Below are positions 45,389 to 57,414 of a stretch of 64,000 nt of DNA, piece after piece (position 1 is the stretch's first letter; the number at the start of each line of letters is the position of its first letter). Source of the stretch: DASZFV01 sp035549075 (lineage in GTDB: Bacteria > Myxococcota_A > Polyangia > Fen-1088); assembly GCA_035549075.1 (NCBI GenBank), contig DASZRT010000103.1, positions 1 to 64,000 on the forward strand, given 5' to 3'. Made by a program: the position numbers and the translations under genes. The notes below the pieces were generated by a model. It made no database searches, was not told where the DNA came from, and was given only the letters and a program-made list of their open reading frames with translations.

Positions 45389-47797
45389 ATGAGTCAAAAA
45401 CCGCGAATTTCCCGGTCATTCGTCTTCCTTTTGATCGCCGCCGCCGTCGTCGGCTGTGGCCCCTCGCAGCTGAAACCGCGCGCGATTCCCGGCGCGCCCG
45501 AGGGCCCTTCTCACAAGGTCGCCAAGGGCTACGTCGTGACGTCGCCCCCGCCTGGCATCCATGTGGGCCTCGACGAGAAGCGGAACAAGGTCTCGCCGAA
45601 GGTCACCGACGACTTCGAGGGCCCGGCCACGTCGAACGACTGGTGGTCGTCGCTGATCTGGCAGTTCGATCCGGCGAACCCGTACTCGTACGAGATGTAC
45701 CCGCACCCGTTCGCGCTCAAGGCGCGCAAGGACGGGCTCGCCGTTGGCTACCCGAGCCAGGCCGTCGTGCGCGGGCGGCAGTACATGTTCCCGTACGAGA
45801 GCGATCTCGTCGTCGGGCTCGAGGGGCTCGCGTCGCCGGACACGCGCGTCGCTTCGTATTCGGACTGGGCGGTCACGGCGGATTGGCGCTCGGGCGACAG
45901 CCGCCTGCGCGCGACGTTCGGTCACGGCATGCCGTTCGTCTACTGCGAGCGCCAGGGCTCGGCGCCCGCGGTCGTCGAGATCTCGCGGCTCGCGCCCAAG
46001 ATCGACGCGAAGAACGGCACGGGCGAGAAGACCGACGCCGACGCGAAGGACGAGACGCCGCCGGTGAAGGTGTTCCACGACGCGGGTGGCGTCGTCGGCC
46101 TCACGGTGGGCGAGCACCACTACGCGCTCTTCGCGCCGACGAGCGCGAAGTGGACGCGCGACGGCGACAAGTTCACGTCGAACCTCGACGGCAAGGACTA
46201 CTTCGCCGTCGCCGTGCTGCCGGACGCCAAGCCCGAGACGCTCAGGCTCTTCCGCGAGCACGCCTACGCGTTCGTCACGGAGACGCGCGTGTCATGGAGC
46301 TACGACGACAAGGCCGCGACGCTCACGTCGACGTTCACGGCCACGACGAAGCTCAAGGACGACGCGCCCGGCCTCTCGGACGCCCCGCTGCTCGCGCTCT
46401 ACCGCCACCAGTGGCTGCACACGTCGGCGAAGACGCTGCCGTTCGAGTACGCGAGCCCGCGCGGCGCGATGAAGGTCGTCGCGGCGCCGGCCTTCTCGAC
46501 GACGCTGCCGTTCTCGGGCGTGCTTCCCGTCGTGCCCGTCGTCGCGACGGCCGACAAGTCGCTCATGCTGAAGTACGTGCGCGAGGTCGCGTGGGCGCCG
46601 GACCTCTTCCCGCCGGGCCTCTCGCCCAAGCCCGAGCGCGACACTTACTGGGTCGGCAAGTCGCTCGGCCGTGTCGCGACGGTCATGCAGCTGGCCGACG
46701 CCATCGGCGACAAAGAAGACCACGACCTCATGTTGCGCGCGCTCGAGAACGAGCTGCAGGACTGGTTCGACGGGCAACCGCCGAAGCTCTTCTACTACGA
46801 CAAGACGTGGGCGACGGTCGTCGGCTCACCGGCCAGCTACGACTCGGACGCCGCGCTCAACGACCACCACTTCCACTACGGCTACTTCTTGCAAGCGGCC
46901 GCCGCGATCGCGCGCTACGACGGCGCGTGGGCGAAGAAGTGGGCGCCGTTCGTCGAGCTGCTCGCCAAGGACGCCGCCAACACCAAGCGCGAGGATCCGC
47001 GCTTCCCCTTCCTGCGCTACATGGACGCCTACGCGGGCCACGGCTGGGCGAACGGCCCGGCGCAGTACCATGACGGCAACAACGAAGAGTCGTCGTCGGA
47101 GGACATGAACTTCTCGACGGGCCTGGTCCTGTGGGGCGCGGTCACGGGCAACAAGGAGCTGCGCGACGCCGGCATCTTCTTGTTCGCCAACACGCTCGAG
47201 GCGGTCGAGCAGTACTGGTTCGACGTCGACCGCCAGGTGTTCCCCAAGGACTTCGACGCGCCCTGCCTCGGCATGGTGTGGAGCGCCGGCGGCAAGTACG
47301 ACACGTGGTTCGACTCGAACCCCATCATGATCCAGGGCATCAACTACCTGCCCTTCCAAGGCGGCTCGCTGTATCTCGGACGGCATCCCGAGCTGGTCAA
47401 GCGCGAGTACGACGCGCTCATGGAGAAGACGCGCGGCAAGGTCTTCACGTGGCGCGACTACGTGCTCATGTACCAGGCGCTGGCCGAGGGACAGGCGGCG
47501 TCGAAGACGCTCGACGAGGACACGTACCTCGAGCCGGAGTTCGGCAACTCACACGCGCTGACGCACGCGTGGGTTCGCGCGCTCGCGCAGATGGGCCGCG
47601 TCGACGCGTCCGTCTCGGCCGACGTACCGACGTACGCCGTCCTCAAGAAAAAGAACAAGCGCTCCTACGTCGCCTACAACCCAGGCGACGCCGCCGCTTC
47701 CGTGACCTTCTCGGACGGCTTCTCGATGAAGGTCCCCGCCAAGGGTCTCGCCGAAAAGACGCGCGGCGAGCCGGCGGGCGGCGGCAAGGGCGACTAG
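45389..47797 (+). CDS. GH81-family endo-beta-1,3-glucanase lipoprotein
   Basis: The 802-residue protein has lipobox AAVVGC (about Cys 22). An N-terminal beta-sandwich domain (NDWWSSLIWQF near residue 80, DLVVGLEG near 145) precedes the all-alpha catalytic part. The GH81 signature NEESSSEDMN starts at residue 565, in the family position of the catalytic acids, and NDHHFHYGYF precedes it near residue 491. GH81 enzymes cut beta-1,3-glucan (laminarin, curdlan, fungal walls). ATG 45389 is chosen for the signal peptide; an in-frame upstream ATG adds 10 residues. Confidence 0.92.
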   Translation: MSQKPRISRSFVFLLIAAAVVGCGPSQLKPRAIPGAPEGPSHKVAKGYVVTSPPPGIHVGLDEKRNKVSPKVTDDFEGPATSNDWWSSLIWQFDPANPYSYEMYPHPFALKARKDGLAVGYPSQAVVRGRQYMFPYESDLVVGLEGLASPDTRVASYSDWAVTADWRSGDSRLRATFGHGMPFVYCERQGSAPAVVEISRLAPKIDAKNGTGEKTDADAKDETPPVKVFHDAGGVVGLTVGEHHYALFAPTSAKWTRDGDKFTSNLDGKDYFAVAVLPDAKPETLRLFREHAYAFVTETRVSWSYDDKAATLTSTFTATTKLKDDAPGLSDAPLLALYRHQWLHTSAKTLPFEYASPRGAMKVVAAPAFSTTLPFSGVLPVVPVVATADKSLMLKYVREVAWAPDLFPPGLSPKPERDTYWVGKSLGRVATVMQLADAIGDKEDHDLMLRALENELQDWFDGQPPKLFYYDKTWATVVGSPASYDSDAALNDHHFHYGYFLQAAAAIARYDGAWAKKWAPFVELLAKDAANTKREDPRFPFLRYMDAYAGHGWANGPAQYHDGNNEESSSEDMNFSTGLVLWGAVTGNKELRDAGIFLFANTLEAVEQYWFDVDRQVFPKDFDAPCLGMVWSAGGKYDTWFDSNPIMIQGINYLPFQGGSLYLGRHPELVKREYDALMEKTRGKVFTWRDYVLMYQALAEGQAASKTLDEDTYLEPEFGNSHALTHAWVRALAQMGRVDASVSADVPTYAVLKKKNKRSYVAYNPGDAAASVTFSDGFSMKVPAKGLAEKTRGEPAGGGKGD

Positions 47798-47801
47798 CAC
47801 T

Positions 47802-48404
47802 TCAGATCGCCGCGCACGTGTCGAGGAGCGGCGAGCCGATGAGCGCGCCGCGACCGACGCAGCGGAGCGAGACCGTCTGGCCGCGCAGAGGCACGGCGGC
47901 CGGCGCGTAGTCGTGGTTGACGACGGTCGCGCGCACCGTCTCGAACGACTCGCCCGCGACGAGGCGGAGCACGATGCCGCCACCGATGTCGCGGCGCACG
48001 TCGGAGATCACGCCGGTGACGGTGACGGGCTTGTTCTTGAAGCGCGCGTCGGCGCGGCCGAGATCGATGTTGTAGAGGCCCCAGAGATCCGTGGCCGAGA
48101 TCGCGTCGTGCGCGACGTTGTGAGGCAGCGGGTTGCCCGCGACCTCCGAGGCCCAAGCGGCGGCCGCCGCGTCGCGCGCCTTCATGAACGGCAGCCGCTG
48201 CGCGACCGTCGCGAAGCCGAACAGCACCAACAAGAAGCCGCACGCCGTGAGCAGCAGCGTCGTGCGCGGGTTGACCCGCTGCTTCTTGCCGCAGCGGCGG
48301 CAGACGATCGCGCGCGAAGACACGACCTTCCCGCAGCGCGCGCATCGGCGGTGACTGCCTTTGCGGGCGACGCGAGGGGCGTTCGGAAAAGCCACGGCGT
48401 CCAT
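47802..48404 (-). CDS. Zinc-ribbon membrane protein with OB-type C-terminal domain
   Basis: The protein has about 200 residues. Near the N-terminus CARCGK and CRRCGK form a four-Cys zinc ribbon, followed by one membrane segment (TTLLLTACGFLLVLFGFA). After it comes a C-terminal domain with VTVTGVISDVRRDIGGGIVLRL and VSLRCVGRGALIGSPLLDTC, the layout of the tRNA_anti-like OB fold found in stand-alone membrane proteins. The start is uncertain: ATG 48404 or 48416 leaves room for a promoter, while ATG 48533 would overlap the divergent glucosidase ATG. It stops five bases from the GH81 stop. Confidence 0.55.
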   Translation of the reverse strand: MDAVAFPNAPRVARKGSHRRCARCGKVVSSRAIVCRRCGKKQRVNPRTTLLLTACGFLLVLFGFATVAQRLPFMKARDAAAAAWASEVAGNPLPHNVAHDAISATDLWGLYNIDLGRADARFKNKPVTVTGVISDVRRDIGGGIVLRLVAGESFETVRATVVNHDYAPAAVPLRGQTVSLRCVGRGALIGSPLLDTCAAI

Positions 48405-48515
48405 GACCGACCGCATCGGCGGGTCGCGCCTGAACCTTGACGCGAAAAGTTCGGGGCCGGTTTTCCCGACGAATTTCGGGGAGACACGTCGCGTAACCCC
48501 CGCCCGACGCCGTCG

Positions 48516-48521
48516 TACAAT
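48516..48521 (+). promoter_or_regulatory. -10-like hexamer before the GH63-type gene
   Basis: TACAAT ends 10 bases before ATG 48532, with no ribosome site between. Confidence 0.35.
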
Positions 48522-48531
48522 CGCGGCGCCC

Positions 48532-51245
<2,714 letters not shown>

Positions 51246-51249
<4 letters not shown>

Positions 51250-51902
51250 CGATCGTAGAGGATGACGTTGTGGTAGCGCGCCTCGGCGCCGGCCGGGTTC
51301 TCGTAAGCGTGCGCCTTGTCGGCGGAGAACGAGACGGAGTCGCCGGGGCCGAGGTCATACGTCTCGGCGTCGACGTGCAGCTTCAGCTGGCCCGCGAGCA
51401 CGATGACGATCTCGCGCGTGCCGGGCGCGTGCGCCTCGGCGGCGTGCACGGCGCGCGGGGCGAGGCGCAGCTCGTAGACCTCGGCGCCAGGCGACGCGCC
51501 CGCGGGCGTGAGCGGCCGGCTCTCGAGCTTGCCGTCGGCCGAGCGCAGGACCGTGGACTCGGCGCGCCGCAGGATGCCGACGCCGCCGCGCGCCTCGCCG
51601 ATGAGCTCGGCGAACGGGATGCCGAGGCCGACGGCGATCTTCCACAGCACGCCGACCGTGGGGTTGCCCTTCGACGTCTCGATCTGCGAGAGCGCCGCGC
51701 GGCTCACGCCCGACGCGACCGCGAGCTCGTCGAGCGAGAGGTTGCGCGTCTTGCGCCGACGCCGCAGGTTCTCGCCCACGCGCCGCGCGAGATCGGCCGC
51801 GCCCAGCTCGTCGCCCGGCGGCAGCGGCAGCGAGCGCGCCGCCGGCGAGGAGCGCTCGGGCTTCTCGGCCTTTTCTACTTTGCGCCTGGTCGCCGTCGGC
51901 AT
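51246..51902 (-). CDS. XRE-family regulator with C-terminal cupin
   Basis: The 218-residue protein has a Lys/Arg-rich N-terminal tail and a helix-turn-helix (residues about 40-95: LSLDELAVASGVSRAALSQIETSKGNPTVG, quoted in two parts as LSLDELAVASGVSRAAL and SQIETSKGNPTVG). A small cupin domain follows (TREIVIVLAGQLKLHVD and GDSVSFSADKAHAYEN). Such regulators sense small metabolites through the cupin. ATG 51902 is preferred to GTG 51920, which nearly abuts the divergent gene. Its targets could be the flanking glucosidase or the spermidine-synthase-like gene. Confidence 0.85.
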
Positions 51903-51922
51903 CGCGCGGAACGGTAACACGT

Positions 51923-51928
51923 TATCAT
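51923..51928 (+). promoter_or_regulatory. -10-like hexamer before the spermidine-synthase-like gene
   Basis: TATCAT ends 6 bases before ATG 51935. The same region would carry the divergent XRE-cupin promoter. Confidence 0.3.
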
Positions 51929-51934
51929 CGCGTC

Positions 51935-54325
51935 ATGTCCCCCGACGCCCCGTCGCGGCCGCGCGCCCTGGCGGGCCTCGCCCTCACGAGCGCCGTCGTC
52001 GTGGCCCACGAGGTGCTCATGACGCGTCTCCTCAGCGTCGTGACCTGGTACGCGCTGGGGTTCTTCGTGCTGTCGCTCGCGATGCTCGGGCTCACGGCGG
52101 GCGCGCTGCAGGCGCTGCGCGCGCGGGCCGAGGGCGCGCCGCTCGGCTCGTGGCTCGCCGAGCAGTCGCTCAAGCTCGCGGGCGCGCTGGTCGTCTCGCT
52201 CATCGCCGCGCTCACCGTACCGCTGCTGTCCGATCCGACGGCGACGGCGCTCGCGGCGACGCTGGTCGTCGCGGCGGCGACGGCGTTGCCGATGGCGGCG
52301 GGCGGCGCCGTCGTGACGCGCCTCATGGCCGAGCTCGACGCGCCCATCGGGTGGGTCTACGCCGTCGATCTCGCGGGCGCGGCCGTGGGCGCGCTCGCGC
52401 CGCTCGCGCTGCTGGGGCCGCTCGACGGGCCGAGCGCCGTCCTCGCGTTGGGCGCGGCCGCGGCGGTCGCGGGCGCGGTGCTCGCGCCGCGCGGCGCCTG
52501 GCGTGGCCTCACGGTTGCCGTCGCGATCGGCCTGGCCGTCGTCGCCGCCGCCAACGACCGCGCCGAAAACGGCCTCGCCGTCCGCTTCGTCAAACGGCAG
52601 CTCGTGCCGACCGAGCACGACGCCTACGCGTTCGAGGGCTGGAACGCGCTGTCGAACGTGCGCGTGCCGAAGCCTTACGAGGTCACGTATGCGTCTGCGT
52701 TGTGGGCCGCGTCGCCCAAGACGCCGGCCGGCACCGTGCGCGCTTCGCTCGCGCTCATCGACGGCGACGCGGGCACGGCGCTCTACGAGTACCGCGAGCT
52801 GCGCGAGCTCGACTTCCTTCGCTACGACGTCACGAACGTCGCGCACTGGCTGCGCCCCGACGGCGACGCGTGCGTCGTGGGCGTGGGCGGCGGCCGCGAT
52901 CTCGCGTCGGCGCTCGTGTTCGGCCATTCGCACGTGCTGGGCGCCGAGGTGAACCCGCTGCTCGTCGAGGCGTTGAAGTCGGCGCGCGCGACGTCGCCGA
53001 TCCTCGACGACCCGCGCGTCGAGATCGTCGTGGGCGACGGCCGCAGCGTGCTCGCGCAACGACGGCCCCGCTGCCGCACGCTGCAGGCGGCGCTCGTCGA
53101 CACCTGGGCGTCGACGGGCGCGGGCGCGCTCGCGCACACCGAGGCGACGCTGTACACGCGCCAAGCCTGGGCGCAGTTTCTCGCGCGCGTCGAGCCCGAC
53201 GGCGTGCTCACGTTCTCGCGCTGGTTCGATCCGAGCGCGCCTGCCGAGACGTCGCGCCTCGCCGCGCTCGCGATGGCGGCGTTGCTCGATCACGGCGCGC
53301 GCGAGCCGGCGAAGCACTTCGCGATCGTGACCTCGGGGCCGATCGCGACGCTCGTGGCCTCGCCCGCGCCGCTGACGCCGGCCGATCTCGCGACGCTGCA
53401 CGCGCGCGCCGACGCGCTCGGCTTCCACGTGCTGCTCGCGCCCGACGTGCCGCCCGCCGACGAGACGCTGCGCCGCCTCGTCGCCACGCGCGAGGTCGAC
53501 CACCTCGTCGACGCGGGCCGCGACGTCGACCTCGACACGTCGCCGCCCGACGACGACCGCCCCTTCTTCTTTCAGCTGCTCGCGCCGCGAGCGTGGCTGC
53601 ACCCGCTGGCGTTGCTGCGTGCGCGGGCTGGCGCGGGCGGCGTGATCCCCGGCAACGTCGCGGCCGCGCTGCAGTTTCATAAAACCTTCTTCGCCGTCGC
53701 GATCGTCGCGCTGCTCGTGCTGGGCCCGGCGCTGCGCCGCGGGTTGCGCGAGGCGCGCGCCCTGCCCGGCCCGCGCGCGGCGACGTACTTCTCGGCGCTG
53801 GGCGCCGGCTTCATGCTGGCCGAGGTCGCGCTCGTGCAACGCATGCACGTCGCCCTCGGTCACCCGACCTACGCCCTCGTCGTCGTGCTCGCGGGCCTGC
53901 TCGTGAGCACGGGCGTCGGCAGCGCGCTCTCGACACGTCTCGTGCGCGGCCGCCGCGCCGTCTCGATCGCCGCGCTCGTCGTCGCCGTCGTGCTGGCGGC
54001 GCTGCCAGGGCTCGTGATCGATCCGCTCGCGCGCATGAGCGAATCGTCGTCGCTGGGCGTTCGCTGCGCGTGGGCGGGCGCCGTCGCGGGCCTCGTGGGC
54101 CTTGGCCTCGGCACGCTGTTCCCGTCGGGGCTGCGCTTCGTCGCGCGCGATCGCGGCGTGCCGCTCGCGCTCGCGCTCAACGGCACGGCGAGCGTGCTGG
54201 GCGGCGTGCTCGCGGCGATGATTTCCGTCACGCTGGGGATCCCGTCGACCTTCGCGCTCGCCGCCGCGCTCTACGCCGTGGCTGCGTGGGCCGGCCCGCG
54301 CCGGTGGCCGGCCGTCGAGTCCTGA
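51935..54325 (+). CDS. Membrane protein with spermidine-synthase-like domain
   Basis: The 796-residue protein has about five to seven N-terminal membrane segments (residues 10-215). A central aminopropyltransferase-like Rossmann domain (about 230-560) shows CVVGVGGGRDLASALVFG, EVNPLLVEAL and a truncated DTW/D-loop. About six more membrane segments follow at the C-terminus (from about 590). This MFS-like/SpeE fusion is found in many bacteria. The acidic catalytic residues of true spermidine synthase are not all evident (DTWAST replaces the DSTDP-type loop), so polyamine synthesis is doubtful. Confidence 0.75.
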   Translation: MSPDAPSRPRALAGLALTSAVVVAHEVLMTRLLSVVTWYALGFFVLSLAMLGLTAGALQALRARAEGAPLGSWLAEQSLKLAGALVVSLIAALTVPLLSDPTATALAATLVVAAATALPMAAGGAVVTRLMAELDAPIGWVYAVDLAGAAVGALAPLALLGPLDGPSAVLALGAAAAVAGAVLAPRGAWRGLTVAVAIGLAVVAAANDRAENGLAVRFVKRQLVPTEHDAYAFEGWNALSNVRVPKPYEVTYASALWAASPKTPAGTVRASLALIDGDAGTALYEYRELRELDFLRYDVTNVAHWLRPDGDACVVGVGGGRDLASALVFGHSHVLGAEVNPLLVEALKSARATSPILDDPRVEIVVGDGRSVLAQRRPRCRTLQAALVDTWASTGAGALAHTEATLYTRQAWAQFLARVEPDGVLTFSRWFDPSAPAETSRLAALAMAALLDHGAREPAKHFAIVTSGPIATLVASPAPLTPADLATLHARADALGFHVLLAPDVPPADETLRRLVATREVDHLVDAGRDVDLDTSPPDDDRPFFFQLLAPRAWLHPLALLRARAGAGGVIPGNVAAALQFHKTFFAVAIVALLVLGPALRRGLREARALPGPRAATYFSALGAGFMLAEVALVQRMHVALGHPTYALVVVLAGLLVSTGVGSALSTRLVRGRRAVSIAALVVAVVLAALPGLVIDPLARMSESSSLGVRCAWAGAVAGLVGLGLGTLFPSGLRFVARDRGVPLALALNGTASVLGGVLAAMISVTLGIPSTFALAAALYAVAAWAGPRRWPAVES

Positions 54326-54340
54326 ACCCGTCGACTTGTT

Positions 54341-55315
54341 CTATTTGCCGAGCGCGTCGTTGATGAGGTTCGCGAGGCGCGCCCCCGCGAGCGCGATGCG
54401 CGCCCTGCCGAGCTTCTCGGCCGCCGCCTGATAGGCCGCGTCGATCGCGAACGGCCCGTCGCCGAGCCCGATCGGCGCGACGTAGACCGCCGTCTTCGCG
54501 AGCTCGAGACCCTCGGCGACCCACACGTTCTCGTCGGCGATCGCCGCCTTGGTCTTGTCGGCCTTGGCGAGCTTGCCCGCCGCCACGTACGGCGGCTCGA
54601 CGGCGTAGCCCGCGCCCTCGATGTCGTCGAAGAACGCGTGCAGCTCGTTGGGCGGACCGAACGGGCAGTAGCGCGGGTCGTCGCACACCGCAGGCTGCGC
54701 CGCGTTCGTGATGAGCACGTTGTTGCCGCCGCGATCGCCCTTCGGGTCGGCGACGTCGTAGCGCGACACGCAGTGCAACGGCTGGTGCACGTCGCCCACG
54801 AGGTGGAGCAGCCACACGAGATCGTACGACTTCACGTCGTCCGTCGTCGCCGCCGTCGCGAGCGCCGCGCGCAAAAGGCCGATCTGCGTGAGCGCGTTGG
54901 GCGCGAGCGCCGCGGCGCCCGGCGTCGCGTCGGCGGCGTACGGCTGATCGACGAAGTGCCAGTACGCGTGCTTGAGCTTGTCCGTGTAGCCGACGTTCTG
55001 CCCCGCCGTCGGCGCCGTCTGCTGGTCGTCCTTGTAGCCCGCGTCGCTCTTGATCGAGTCCGCCCACGTCGCCGCGCGCATGAACGCGACCCGCTCCGCG
55101 TCCGCCGCCTTCACGCCCGAGACCCACAGCGCGTAGCGCGGGTTCAGCTTCAACAGCGCCGCGACCTTCTTCTTCGCCTTGGCGTTGAGCTTCGGATACG
55201 CGACCGCCGCGACCTCCATGTGCCCGAAGTCGTCCCAAGCAAACGCCGGTGGCGACGCGACGACGCCCGTGAAGGCCACCACTCCGACGACCAGAACGAC
55301 CGCGCGTAGATTCAT
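54341..55315 (-). CDS. S1/P1-type nuclease, secreted
   Basis: The 324-residue protein has a signal peptide ending AFA, so the mature chain starts WDDFGH. That places the N-terminal Trp and a His as the zinc ligands S1/P1 nucleases use. Other ligands are in RAATWADSIK, KHAYWHFVD and HLVGDVHQPLHC, followed by DRGGNNV. It should cut single-stranded nucleic acids with release of 5'-nucleotides in the periplasm or outside. ATG 55315 is chosen over an in-frame TTG 36 bases upstream. Confidence 0.9.
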   Translation of the reverse strand: MNLRAVVLVVGVVAFTGVVASPPAFAWDDFGHMEVAAVAYPKLNAKAKKKVAALLKLNPRYALWVSGVKAADAERVAFMRAATWADSIKSDAGYKDDQQTAPTAGQNVGYTDKLKHAYWHFVDQPYAADATPGAAALAPNALTQIGLLRAALATAATTDDVKSYDLVWLLHLVGDVHQPLHCVSRYDVADPKGDRGGNNVLITNAAQPAVCDDPRYCPFGPPNELHAFFDDIEGAGYAVEPPYVAAGKLAKADKTKAAIADENVWVAEGLELAKTAVYVAPIGLGDGPFAIDAAYQAAAEKLGRARIALAGARLANLINDALGK

Positions 55316-55390
55316 GCGCGACAGCGTTTCGCTTTCGTTGTCAGGCGTCAAGCAACGATCCGCGTACGCGTTGCCGACGATTGCGAGCGG

Positions 55391-56377
55391 TCAATTCTCC
55401 GGCGCGCCGGTGTCGTGACATGAAGCTGCCCAGGACGCGGCGGCGACGTGAAGAGACTCTCCGCGCCTCGCGAACGACGAGAGGTAGAGGTAATCGAAGC
55501 TGTCCTCGTCTTGGGCCTCGACGAGCACGTCGAGCTTGCCGTCGCCGTCGACGTCACCCGCCCAGCGAACGCCGACGTTGCGCGCGCTGAAGTCGTCCGA
55601 CGGCAGCCGAAGGAGCCACTGACGCGCGCCGCGCCCCACGAGCCAGACGTCGCGACCTTTCACCTCGAGCCGGCGCGTCTCGCCTCGGAACGAGATGGTC
55701 GTGGGGGGCATATCCTGCGCCGCCCGCGACAGCGCCGCGCTCGGCACGGCGCGCGCCTCGAGCGTGGGCACGCCCTTCAGCAAGAACACCGGCGCCGCGC
55801 AGCCGGCGAGGCGGATCTCCCGCCCCCCGTCGTCTTCGCACTTGATGTGAATCGCCGACACCGTCACGGGGCGCAGGCTCATGTCACCGTCGCCGCACAC
55901 CGCCCACCAGCCGGCGGTCGCGAAGTCAGACGAGAGCTCGTCCTCGTAGTGCAGCAAAGGGCTGCCCTTCTCGTCGGTGCCCAGCACGTCGCGCGGGATC
56001 GATTCGGAGACCGAGGCCACCTCGACGCACCGGTTCTCGCCCGTGTAAAGGGACCAGCGCGCGCTGCTCGCGCGAAGACAGCGAAGCATCGACGCCGAGA
56101 CAGGCTCGTCTTTCTGGTCGAACGGCATGACGCGCCGAACGTGCCCCGTCGCTTCGATCGTGAGACGCACGTGAACGCGGTCCGCGCCCGGCGTCATCGA
56201 CGACTCGCGCTCGCAAAGTTGCACGGCCTCGTCGACCTGCTGCGCGCTCGTGGGAAGGAGCGGGAGATCCGGGAGCGACACGCAACGCGCCTCACGCGCT
56301 GCCTGTGCGGGCGACGCCGACGCGGCCGTCGCGACGACGATCGCCGCCGACACGACGATCAGCCGCCCACGCGTCAT
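55391..56377 (-). CDS. Exported protein of unknown function with FG-GAP-like segment
   Basis: The 328-residue protein has a signal peptide (MTRGRLIVVSAAIVV... to AQA). A Cys-containing middle part is followed near residue 280 by WAGDVDGDGKLDVLVE, a calcium-type FG-GAP/VCBS segment. No enzyme motif is visible. ATG 56377 gives the best signal peptide; ATG 56407 or 56422 would overlap the upstream gene. It follows the next gene in one transcription unit. Confidence 0.55.
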   Translation of the reverse strand: MTRGRLIVVSAAIVVATAASASPAQAAREARCVSLPDLPLLPTSAQQVDEAVQLCERESSMTPGADRVHVRLTIEATGHVRRVMPFDQKDEPVSASMLRCLRASSARWSLYTGENRCVEVASVSESIPRDVLGTDEKGSPLLHYEDELSSDFATAGWWAVCGDGDMSLRPVTVSAIHIKCEDDGGREIRLAGCAAPVFLLKGVPTLEARAVPSAALSRAAQDMPPTTISFRGETRRLEVKGRDVWLVGRGARQWLLRLPSDDFSARNVGVRWAGDVDGDGKLDVLVEAQDEDSFDYLYLSSFARRGESLHVAAASWAASCHDTGAPEN

Positions 56378-56393
56378 CTCCCGCGCGGGTTTG

Positions 56394-57341
56394 TCAGGGC
56401 TCGGCATCGTCCGGGTCGTCATCGGAGGACAAACGTGCGGCGTTGAAGGCTCGCGCGAGCGAGAACCGTTCGCGCTGAGTCATCGGGTGCGGATCGATGG
56501 ACCAAGACGCGGCGACGGCGCCGACTGCGGCGGCCAGGAGCGCCCCGTCGACGACGAAGAAGGTCGAGCTCCGGTAGGCCGGCGTCCCGCTTCCAGACTC
56601 CCACAGGACAGGAACGACGAGCAGGCCCGCGACCGCGGCTGCGACACCGGTCGCCAGCAATGCGTTCTTGGCACGCATCCGGTGCTGGAATCGGCGCTCG
56701 AGCTCGGGGTGACCGAGCAGCCGGTAGACCTCGCCGCCGGCGAGCAAGCGTTCACCCAGAAGGGCGCTGCCGTCCCGCTCGTCGAACCACAGCAGCGGAG
56801 GCAAGGGTTCGAGCGGCGCGGGGTGCGGCTCCGCGACGCTCGGGGATTCGCGCACGGGAACGACGAACGTCGCTTTGGACAGCGTGACGACGGGGGTTCT
56901 CAACAAAGGGACCATTTGGTCCTGCAAGATGTCGTGCCGATAGAGATCGCCGTTTGCGTCGCGAACGACGACGTCGGCTCGGACGGGCGCATCGCCGTGG
57001 CGCACGGAGACGAAGGCGAGGCCGTCGAGCTGGTGCCGGGCACAGATTCCGAGCACGTCTTCCCGCCGAGGCGCAGCCAGGAGGCCAGGGACGATGAGCT
57101 CGGTGGTGTGCCCTTCCATCACGAGGGCGCGGTCCACGAGCGCGCGTGCCGCGATCGCGGTTTCGTCGGGCTCGCCCACGATGAGCACCCCGAACCGCGA
57201 GCCCTCGCGTGGAAGGGCCGGGATGACGACGGGCGCACCCGGCGGGTGCGTCTCGGCGTCCGCGGGAGAGGCGGCTGCGAACGCGCCGTCGAGAACGACG
57301 GCGATCGCGATCCCCACCGCCCCAGCGCCCGAAAATCTCAC
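56394..57341 (-). CDS. Exported/membrane protein of unknown function
   Basis: The 315-residue protein has a signal-type N-terminus (AVGIAIAVVLDGAFAAA). Residues 45-160 have a mixed alpha/beta pattern without known motif. Two predicted membrane segments lie near 230-270 (LLATGVAAAVAGLLVVPVLW and VVDGALLAAAVGAVAAS), and the C-terminus is acidic. It is head of a probable two-gene unit with the FG-GAP-like protein and lies 73 bases from the divergent tRNA gene. Confidence 0.5.
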   Translation of the reverse strand: MRFSGAGAVGIAIAVVLDGAFAAASPADAETHPPGAPVVIPALPREGSRFGVLIVGEPDETAIAARALVDRALVMEGHTTELIVPGLLAAPRREDVLGICARHQLDGLAFVSVRHGDAPVRADVVVRDANGDLYRHDILQDQMVPLLRTPVVTLSKATFVVPVRESPSVAEPHPAPLEPLPPLLWFDERDGSALLGERLLAGGEVYRLLGHPELERRFQHRMRAKNALLATGVAAAVAGLLVVPVLWESGSGTPAYRSSTFFVVDGALLAAAVGAVAASWSIDPHPMTQRERFSLARAFNAARLSSDDDPDDAEP

Positions 57342-57414
57342 GGGCTCAGGGTGCCGGTTTCCGCCGGGAAAACAAGGGCCGCCACGCGGCGGCGAGTGTT
57401 AAGCTCGCGGGCGC

